Below are positions 1-5,491 of a stretch of DNA of 13,445 nt, piece by piece. Position numbers and translations under genes: made by a program. The stretch is from an uncultured Saprospiraceae bacterium. GTDB taxonomy: Bacteria; Bacteroidota; Bacteroidia; Chitinophagales; Saprospiraceae. The notes under the pieces are model-generated. The model saw only the letters and a list, made by a program, of their open reading frames with translations. It was not told the DNA's origin and ran no database searches. Location of the stretch: positions 1-13,445 of the forward strand of contig CALHKJ010000114.1 of NCBI GenBank assembly GCA_938033975.1, read 5' to 3'. Each line of letters begins with the position of its first letter. Position 1 is the first letter of the stretch.

Positions 1-1275
1 TGGAATCAAGACTTTCAGGCTATTGGTGCAGACATTGAAGACAAACCAGAGCATCTTTCTATTCTGAATCAATGGTTGGAAGACCAAAACTTTATCGGCA
101 ACAATAAACTTATAGGCATTCTCCGATTCGTTGCACCACTAAGTTCTCTTGCCGCATTAATTCTTGCATTCTCTCAACCCCTATATATTGTTATCCTATT
201 GTTACTGCCGGCTCTTTATGCATTGAGGACAACATTAGATCAAGTCAATGAAACACATTTGCGCACGACGCACTCAGAAAAAGCCCTTGCTAGATACGCC
301 AAACTGATTGAGCATTTAGAAAATGAAAATTTTATTAGTAAGCTACTTCAAAATCAAAAAGCAAATTTATCAACCAGTGGCGTGAGTGCATCGAAAGCCA
401 TCAAGCAGCTCTCTTATATCATCAGTCAATTAAATGTACGATACAACTTTTTTGCTGTCTTCCTCAACCTACTGACTCTATGGGATATTCATTGGGTCTA
501 TCGCTTAGAAAAATGGAAATCAACGCACAAAGTTCAACTTGAAAAATGGTTTATTGCACTACAAGAATTTGATGCTTTAATCAGTTTAGGAACTCTCGCA
601 CATAATCGACCTGAATGGATCTATCCAAACATTGAGGAAGATGGAAAATTGACAGGTATTGAAATTGGACATCCTTTGATCCCATCAAATGAAAGCGTAA
701 GCAACGACTTGATTATGCCGACTAGCGAGCATATCAAATTACTTACTGGTTCCAATATGGCTGGCAAAAGTACCTTTTTGAGAACTGTAGGCACCAACAT
801 AGTTCTTGCATTGATCGGATCCAAGGTATGTGCCAAAGAATTTTCAACTCCAGAAATGTTGGTTTATACAAGTATGCGAACGACTGATGCTCTTCATGAA
901 AATACTTCTAGTTTTTATGCCGAGTTAAAAAGACTCAAAATTATCCTGGAGGCAGTTGACAGAAAAGAGCAAGTATATTTTCTACTTGATGAAATCCTCA
1001 AAGGAACAAACTCAAAAGATAGACACACTGGCTCGAAAGCATTGATCAAACAATTGATAAAATCAGGCGGAGCTGGAATTATCGCTACCCACGATTTAGA
1101 ACTTAGCATCTTAGAGGCACAATACGGAGGTCAATTAGAAAATCTATGTATGGAAGTTGAAGTGAATGGAGATGAATTGGTATTTGACTACAAGCTAAAA
1201 AAAGGGGTAAGTAAAAGTTTCAATGCGACGACACTAATGAGAAATATGGGCATCAAAATTTCCAAAGATCTTTAG
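1..1275 (+). CDS. Membrane-anchored MutS-family ATPase (3' part of gene)
   Basis: The reading frame is open from the first base, so the gene starts upstream and the window holds its last 424 codons. Two adjacent hydrophobic stretches at about window codons 38-75 look like a transmembrane hairpin. A MutS-type ATPase domain follows: Walker A TGSNMAGKST at about codons 249-258, a Walker B segment LLDEILKGTNS with Asp/Glu at about 330-331, and an ATHD switch at about 363-365. The Walker A and LLDE...GTNS motifs are those of the MutS C-terminal ATPase domain. Known mismatch-repair MutS has no membrane segments, so this belongs to the membrane-associated MutS-related proteins common in Bacteroidota, whose role is not settled. 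A part in DNA repair is inference. The YheT-like gene follows after 86 bp. The N-terminal part, including any mismatch-binding domain, cannot be judged here. Confidence 0.9.
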   Translation, partial: WNQDFQAIGADIEDKPEHLSILNQWLEDQNFIGNNKLIGILRFVAPLSSLAALILAFSQPLYIVILLLLPALYALRTTLDQVNETHLRTTHSEKALARYAKLIEHLENENFISKLLQNQKANLSTSGVSASKAIKQLSYIISQLNVRYNFFAVFLNLLTLWDIHWVYRLEKWKSTHKVQLEKWFIALQEFDALISLGTLAHNRPEWIYPNIEEDGKLTGIEIGHPLIPSNESVSNDLIMPTSEHIKLLTGSNMAGKSTFLRTVGTNIVLALIGSKVCAKEFSTPEMLVYTSMRTTDALHENTSSFYAELKRLKIILEAVDRKEQVYFLLDEILKGTNSKDRHTGSKALIKQLIKSGGAGIIATHDLELSILEAQYGGQLENLCMEVEVNGDELVFDYKLKKGVSKSFNATTLMRNMGIKISKDL

Positions 1276-1361
1276 TTTTCGTTCAAAAAGCCATAATAAA
1301 TAATATTAGCTTAGCAGCAGAAATCAAACATTTGAGAATCATCCTATCAATAGAAAGATAA

Positions 1362-2330
1362 ATGCCTGTAATCCAAAGTGAATATAGGCCTACGAACGCC
1401 CTCTTCAAAAATTCGCATGTCAATACCATTTATGCCTCTCTCCTAAGACGCCTGCCAAATATTAAGTTTGAAAGGGAAAGAATCGAATTAGAGGATGGTG
1501 ATTTTCTAGATCTTGATTGGTCTAAGAAAGGCAGTAAAAATTTAGTCCTAATCCTAGCAGGACTTGAAGGCAAATCCAGAAGCTTGTATGCTCGCGCATC
1601 CATCAAGCATTTCAACCAGAATAATTGGGATGCTGTCAGCATGAATTATCGCGGTTGTAGTGGTGAAAAAAATAGACTGCTAAGAGGTTACCATATGGGC
1701 GCTAGTGAGGATGTAAAATATACTATCGATCATATCATCCAAAAATATGATTACAAAAAAATAGTCATCATTGGCTACAGTCTTGGTGGAAACTTGGCCT
1801 TGAAATATGTTGGAGAACAGGGAGAAAACCTTCCTAAAGAACTTGCCGCAACTGTTTCCTTTTCGGTACCACTCAACATAAAAAAAAGCAATGAGCGACT
1901 AAGTAAATGGTATAATTGGCACTACCTGAAATGGTTTATGTTTCCGCTTAATATAAAAGCAAATAGAAAAAAGAAGCAATTCCCAGGCAAGATTGATAGT
2001 TATAAAGGCTTCTTTATGTCCGGAAGCTTTTTATACTTTGATACACATTTTACCGCTCCTGCAAATGGGTTTAAAAGTGTCGAAGAGTATTGGAACCAAA
2101 GTACAAGCAAACCGTTGTTAAAAAATATCAAAATTCCATCACTCATAATCGCTTCAAAAGATGATACTTTTATTTCGGAAGATTGTTATCCAAGCACTGA
2201 GGCTGAAGCCAACAAGAATATAACTTTGGAGATATCTGAGAATGGCGGACATTGTGGATTTATACGCAAGTTCTTTGAAAGAGTTTGGTGGATGGAAGAG
2301 CGGGCATGGGAATTTGTCAATTCGATTTAA
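1362..2330 (+). CDS. YheT-type alpha/beta-fold hydrolase
   Basis: The 322-residue product matches the predicted hydrolases of the YheT family (COG0429). These are cytoplasmic alpha/beta hydrolases, probably esterases, with poorly known substrates. The nucleophile elbow GYSLGGN places the catalytic Ser at residue 140. The acid is probably Asp267 or Asp268 in ASKDDTF, and the base His297 in NGGHCGF. The NYRGCSG stretch at about 95-101 and the N-terminal NALFKNSHVNT segment are also typical of the family. There is no signal peptide. The ATG at 1362 is chosen because the N-terminus aligns with the usual family start; no strong ribosome binding site precedes it. The pseudouridine synthase gene follows in the same frame after the TAA, which suggests co-transcription and possible translational coupling. 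Confidence 0.9.
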   Translation: MPVIQSEYRPTNALFKNSHVNTIYASLLRRLPNIKFERERIELEDGDFLDLDWSKKGSKNLVLILAGLEGKSRSLYARASIKHFNQNNWDAVSMNYRGCSGEKNRLLRGYHMGASEDVKYTIDHIIQKYDYKKIVIIGYSLGGNLALKYVGEQGENLPKELAATVSFSVPLNIKKSNERLSKWYNWHYLKWFMFPLNIKANRKKKQFPGKIDSYKGFFMSGSFLYFDTHFTAPANGFKSVEEYWNQSTSKPLLKNIKIPSLIIASKDDTFISEDCYPSTEAEANKNITLEISENGGHCGFIRKFFERVWWMEERAWEFVNSI

Positions 2331-2363
2331 TCTTTACATCTTAACAATAACCTGTTAGAAATT

Positions 2364-3044
2364 ATTGAACTTGATATCATATACGAAACTGATGATCTAA
2401 TTGCCATCAACAAACCACATGGACTACTGGTTCATCGCTCTAGAATTGCCGCTGATGCAACTGAGTTTGCCCTACAAAAAGTCCGTGATCATGTTGGCCA
2501 TTGGGTCTACCCCCTCCATCGCATAGATAGAAAAACATCCGGCGTACTTTTATTTGCCAAATCAGAAGAAGTAAACAGTCTACTCCAAAAGCAATTTAGA
2601 GAGCACAGTGTCAAAAAGAAATATGAGGCCATCGTGCGAGGATTTACAAATGAAAAAGAATCCATCAACTACCCTCTTACCGTCGATGGAAAAACACAAG
2701 ATTCAAAGACCGACTTCAGCCTGATAAAACATTACGAAATCCAATTGCCTTTCGGCAAATTTGAAACATCACGTTACAGCCACATTCTAGTAAGTCCAAC
2801 CACAGGAAGGTTTCATCAGATCAGAAAGCATATGAAACATATCTTCCACCCAATCCTAGGAGACAGACCTCATGGCTGCAATAAACAAAACAAGCTATGG
2901 CTAGAAAAATTTGGCTTGACCACAATGATGCTTCATGCCAAGAAACTTAGTTTTGAATTTCCTGACGCAGAAGAGGTAGTGATTGTTGGGGAGAGGAGTG
3001 TTGAGTTTGAGAGAACATTAAAAATTCTTGAAGAGATGGCATAA
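2364..3044 (+). CDS. truC: tRNA pseudouridine synthase, TruC type, with non-canonical start
   Basis: The product resembles TruC of the RluA family, which makes pseudouridine at position 65 of tRNA. Seen in order: AINKPHGLLVHRS near the N-terminus, the catalytic motif HRIDRKTSG (Asp codon 2526-2528), KKKYEAIVRG, TGRFHQIRKHMKH, HPILGDRPHG, and MLHAKKLSFEFP near the end. All have direct counterparts in E. coli TruC. The frame is open back to the TAA of the hydrolase at 2328-2330, with no ATG, GTG or TTG before the active site. The first is GTG 2634, which would remove the catalytic Asp. Start candidates are ATT 2364 (chosen because it fits the length of known TruC N-termini), ATT 2361, CTG 2352 and ATC 2376. 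No ribosome binding site is visible. Predicted length from 2364 is 226 residues, against about 260 in E. coli. Function is confident; the start is not. Confidence 0.85.
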   Translation: MELDIIYETDDLIAINKPHGLLVHRSRIAADATEFALQKVRDHVGHWVYPLHRIDRKTSGVLLFAKSEEVNSLLQKQFREHSVKKKYEAIVRGFTNEKESINYPLTVDGKTQDSKTDFSLIKHYEIQLPFGKFETSRYSHILVSPTTGRFHQIRKHMKHIFHPILGDRPHGCNKQNKLWLEKFGLTTMMLHAKKLSFEFPDAEEVVIVGERSVEFERTLKILEEMA

Positions 3045-3051
3045 GGTTAAA

Positions 3052-3068
3052 TTGTCGGAAGTGGGATT
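3052..3068 (+). repeat. Left arm of inverted repeat flanking the GxxExxY gene
   Basis: The 17-nt sequence TTGTCGGAAGTGGGATT is the inverted partner of 3687-3703 with 16 of 17 matching bases. It starts 7 bp after the truC stop. A second, 9-nt-spaced TTGGGAT copy follows directly, in step with the 9-nt units at the right end. Confidence 0.7.
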
Positions 3069-3080
3069 ATTGGGATAAAA

Positions 3081-3100
3081 TTGAAGAGTATAATCTTCAA
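3081..3100. other. Short hairpin between truC and the GxxExxY gene
   Basis: TTGAAGA (3081-3087) and TCTTCAA (3094-3100) form a perfect 7-bp stem with a 6-nt loop. It lies 36 bp past the truC stop and also downstream of the convergent GxxExxY gene. No T-tract follows on either strand, so a role as terminator is possible but not shown. Confidence 0.4.
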
Positions 3101-3114
3101 AATGGTTAAAGCAT

Positions 3115-3199
3115 GATTATATAGATTTAGTAGGATTAGATTGATTAGTATTCATTTTACACTTAATAATCAAGCACATCCCCATAATCAATATAATCA
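3115..3199. repeat. Degenerate 9-nt repeat arrays forming a large imperfect inverted repeat
   Basis: The + strand at 3115-3150 reads as four 9-nt units: GATTATATA, GATTTAGTA, GGATTAGAT, TGATTAGTA. The minus strand of about 3164-3199 also reads as four 9-nt units: TGATTATAT, TGATTATGG, GGATGTGCT, TGATTATTA. The two arrays are inverted copies of each other and could fold into a long imperfect hairpin around 3151-3163. They fill much of the gap between truC and the 3' end of the GxxExxY gene. Confidence 0.6.
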
Positions 3200-3231
3200 A
3201 GCTTCTTCTCTTATTTTCAAAAAAGCAAAAG

Positions 3232-3615
3232 TTACTTTTCAATATTTAAATTTGGATTATAAATTTTCTTAAAAACTAAACTCCTCGATCCAAAGTTCAA
3301 AAGTAACCCAACTGGCTTCTCAAAGGCCATAATATAGTTTCTAGTTTGAATAAAATGCTCAGGCTTGATTTCAAACACTGCTTTTAATTCTACAATTACT
3401 TGATCCTCTACAACAAAGTCAGCCCTTCTTTGACCTAGCAATTTCCCATCATAATAAATGTCATAAGGCACCTCTTCTAAATAATCTAAATTTGATGCTT
3501 CAAATTCAAATGCCATGGCTCGTTGATATATCATTTCTTGAAATCCCATCCCTAACTTATTATGCACATTCATCGAACATCCATTTATTTGATAGGTCAG
3601 TTTCTTTATATCCAT
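3232..3615 (-). CDS. GxxExxY protein (PD-(D/E)xK nuclease-like)
   Basis: The 127-residue product has the motif that names the GxxExxY family: Gly24, Glu27 and Tyr30 in GFQEMIY. The family is placed in the PD-(D/E)xK nuclease superfamily. The sequence here supports this with Asp66 in RRADFVV, ELK at 76-78 and a QxxxY motif (Gln90, Tyr94) as in RecB-like nucleases. Length is normal and all these residues are intact, so it does not look like a decayed gene. Its function is unknown; nuclease activity is inference. The start is the only upstream ATG in frame (3613-3615), with a weak AGAGG about 20 nt upstream. The gene is alone on the minus strand, flanked by inverted repeats at 3052-3068 and 3687-3703 and by 9-nt periodic repeats, which suggests a mobile or once-mobile cassette. 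Confidence 0.88.
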   Translation of the reverse strand: MDIKKLTYQINGCSMNVHNKLGMGFQEMIYQRAMAFEFEASNLDYLEEVPYDIYYDGKLLGQRRADFVVEDQVIVELKAVFEIKPEHFIQTRNYIMAFEKPVGLLLNFGSRSLVFKKIYNPNLNIEK

Positions 3616-3668
3616 TTTGAAATTTACTCTTTACCTCTTGTGAGAATAAAGTTAATTAGGTAAACAAA

Positions 3669-3703
3669 AATCCCACAAATCTCATAAATCCCACTTCAGA
3701 CAA
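3669..3703 (-). repeat. Right inverted repeat arm with three 9-nt tandem units
   Basis: On the + strand, three consecutive 9-nt units are seen: AATCCCACA (3669-3677), AATCTCATA (3678-3686) and AATCCCACT (3687-3695). Bases 3687-3703 are the inverted partner of 3052-3068 with one mismatch. The array lies upstream of the GxxExxY start, about 55-90 bp away, so it could also affect that gene's transcription. Confidence 0.65.
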
Positions 3704-3775
3704 AAAATCCATATACCACTTCATTCCCAAAAACTTAATACATAATTAGCTATCTTCACAAAAAATACCAGAATC

Positions 3776-4450
3776 ATGAAATCCTTCATTACATGCCTTT
3801 TTCTTTTATCTTTTTGTACCATTATCATTGGACAAGATTGGGCGAATCTTGAAAAGTATCAAGCAAAAAATGCAGAGCTCATGAAAAAAGGAACTAAGAC
3901 TCAGGTAGTTTTTATGGGAAATTCGATAACTGAAGGATGGGAGCAAACCAACCCTTCTTTCTTTGAGAACAAGCCATATGCCAATCGAGGAATTAGCGGT
4001 CAGACCACTCCACAGATGTTGCTCAGATTTAGGCAAGATGTTGTTGCACTGAATCCAGAGGTAGTAGTTATTCTTGCTGGAACAAATGACATCGCAGGAA
4101 ATACTGGACCATCCACACTAGAAGAAATTCTCGGCAATCTAAAAGGTATGGCAGAAATTGCTTCTGCAAATGGCATTGAGCCAGTACTTTGCAGTGTGTT
4201 ACCTGCGTTTGATTATCCATGGAAACCAGGAATGGAACCCAACATAAAAATTCCTAAATTGAATACAATGATTGAAGCCTATTGCAAAGAAAAAAACTAT
4301 TTGTATCTCAATTACTTTGCGGCAATGGATGATGGCAAAAATGGATTAAGAGAAGAACTAACTTATGATGGTGTACATCTCACAGAAAAAGGATATCAAT
4401 TTATCGAACCAATGGTTGAGATGGCTATAAAAATGGCACTAAATAAATGA
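3776..4450 (+). CDS. Secreted SGNH/GDSL-family esterase
   Basis: The 224-residue product is an SGNH hydrolase, a fold of lipases, acyl/acetyl-esterases and carbohydrate O-deacetylases. An N-terminal signal peptide (about residues 1-19) points to export. All four blocks are intact: Ser50 in GNSITEGW, Gly74 in NRGISGQ, Asn104 in AGTNDIAG, and Asp198/His201 in YDGVHLTEKGY. The arrangement resembles platelet-activating-factor acetylhydrolase-like and carbohydrate-esterase members found in polysaccharide-degrading Bacteroidota. The exact substrate cannot be read from the sequence. The ATG at 3776 gives a proper signal peptide. The stop overlaps the start of the next gene (ATGA), so the two are probably one operon and translationally coupled. 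Confidence 0.9.
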   Translation: MKSFITCLFLLSFCTIIIGQDWANLEKYQAKNAELMKKGTKTQVVFMGNSITEGWEQTNPSFFENKPYANRGISGQTTPQMLLRFRQDVVALNPEVVVILAGTNDIAGNTGPSTLEEILGNLKGMAEIASANGIEPVLCSVLPAFDYPWKPGMEPNIKIPKLNTMIEAYCKEKNYLYLNYFAAMDDGKNGLREELTYDGVHLTEKGYQFIEPMVEMAIKMALNK

Positions 4451-5379
4451 TCAAAAGCATGAAACTTACAAAACTCATTTTTCTACTCATCATCATTGTC
4501 AGTCTATCCGCATGTGGTCCAGATAAAAGCCGAAGCAATATGGATAATATGCCTGGAATTGAAATCACACAAGAACAAATATCCCAAGCAAAATCTCTGA
4601 AACTTACTAACGAAACTGACATCTACGGAACCTGGAAAGTTTCAAAAATCAAATCAATCTCTTTGGATGATGAGAAAGAAAGTAAATTTAGAAAGGATGT
4701 AAAATCGGATGGCTTAGTAATTAGTTTCTTTTCTGATGGAACAGCTAGCTATGTTGAAGGAAAAAAATATCAAGGAGCAAAATGGAATAAGCAGGAGAGT
4801 GACATTGTATTCAAAAAACAAAAAGAAGGTCTCCTTATGGCGAAGGAGCAACTTATAAACAATCTAAAATTATACAAGTACGGCGGCAAAAATAAAATGA
4901 CCGCAGATATCCAAGACTTAGGTTCTTTTGAATTTACTCAAGTTGGCACCCCTCTTTCAAATATCTTAGAAGACCCTTTGCACCCTGCCAACAATCAGTG
5001 GAGGGTTGTGGCTTCAAAGTCTGAAACATACAAGCAGATGAGAAAACGCCTTTACAACCATACACAACATTGTCACTATTTATTTAAATCAGCAATAGAA
5101 AGAAAAAGCGGAAAGGTCAATTCAAAAAACACGGCATCCATTTTTAGATACTACGATAGCGCAATTAGCTTAGTAGACGGTAGTAAGGTTCCCTCAGAAT
5201 GGATAGCCAACTACTACTCACCAGATGAAGCAATGGATGCTTGGGGAATGGCCAAAAAGTATTTTAAAAGAAATATGTTACGAGGAAAGGCAGTACCAGG
5301 TGACAATGGATTTGTAATTTCTATTGAAGAAATATTTACAAAGTTGTTGGCAAAGATGGAGGAAGACTTGGGCAAATAA
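4447..5379 (+). CDS. Lipoprotein of unknown function
   Basis: I do not recognise this 310-residue protein. The N-terminus has a hydrophobic stretch and a lipobox LSAC with the lipidated Cys at residue 23, so it should be anchored in a membrane facing the periplasm or surface. A segment at about 58-122 begins with GTWKV and contains FFSDGTASYVEG and GAKWNKQ, resembling the small beta-rich lipocalin-like domains of Bacteroidota lipoproteins (inference). The second half (about 180-310) looks helical and has no familiar motif. The ATG at 4447 overlaps the esterase stop; an internal ATG at 4459 (residue 5) would also give a good signal peptide. It probably acts in the same process as the esterase. 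It ends just before the tandem repeat region. Confidence 0.8.
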   Translation: MIKSMKLTKLIFLLIIIVSLSACGPDKSRSNMDNMPGIEITQEQISQAKSLKLTNETDIYGTWKVSKIKSISLDDEKESKFRKDVKSDGLVISFFSDGTASYVEGKKYQGAKWNKQESDIVFKKQKEGLLMAKEQLINNLKLYKYGGKNKMTADIQDLGSFEFTQVGTPLSNILEDPLHPANNQWRVVASKSETYKQMRKRLYNHTQHCHYLFKSAIERKSGKVNSKNTASIFRYYDSAISLVDGSKVPSEWIANYYSPDEAMDAWGMAKKYFKRNMLRGKAVPGDNGFVISIEEIFTKLLAKMEEDLGK

Positions 5380-5385
5380 ATTTAT

Positions 5386-5441
5386 GGAGACTCGCTTTGC
5401 TGGAGACTCGCTTTGCTGAAGACTCGCTTTGCTGGAGACTG
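5386..5441. repeat. 16-bp tandem repeat, 3.5 copies
   Basis: The unit GGAGACTCGCTTTGCT occurs at 5386-5401 and 5402-5417 without change, at 5418-5433 with one change (GAAGACT...), and as a partial copy at 5434-5441. It is more GC-rich than its surroundings and lies between two convergent genes, 6 bp past the lipoprotein stop. It does not encode a plausible protein. Confidence 0.9.
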
Positions 5442-5468
5442 GTCCACAAGTGAGCGCAGCGAACGGTC

Positions 5469-5491
5469 GCAAATGAGCTACGCTCATTTGC
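5469..5491. other. Perfect 10-bp hairpin at the convergent gene junction
   Basis: GCAAATGAGC (5469-5478) and GCTCATTTGC (5482-5491) form a perfect 10-bp stem with loop TAC. The last base of the stem is also the last base of the stop codon of the minus-strand VWA gene. It could end transcription from both sides, but neither strand has a T-tract after it. It may instead be part of a dispersed intergenic repeat together with the 16-bp units. Confidence 0.6.

Noticed and set aside
2634..3044. TruC frame starting at GTG 2634
   Set aside because: This start drops the catalytic HRID motif and the conserved N-terminal segment, which are present and in frame upstream.
3745..3775. Possible promoter -7 element TATCTTCA upstream of the SGNH esterase
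   Set aside because: It matches the Bacteroidota consensus only in part and no -33 TTTG is found at the right distance.
5386..5491. CRISPR-like array
   Set aside because: The 16-bp units are directly adjacent with no spacers, so this is a plain tandem repeat.
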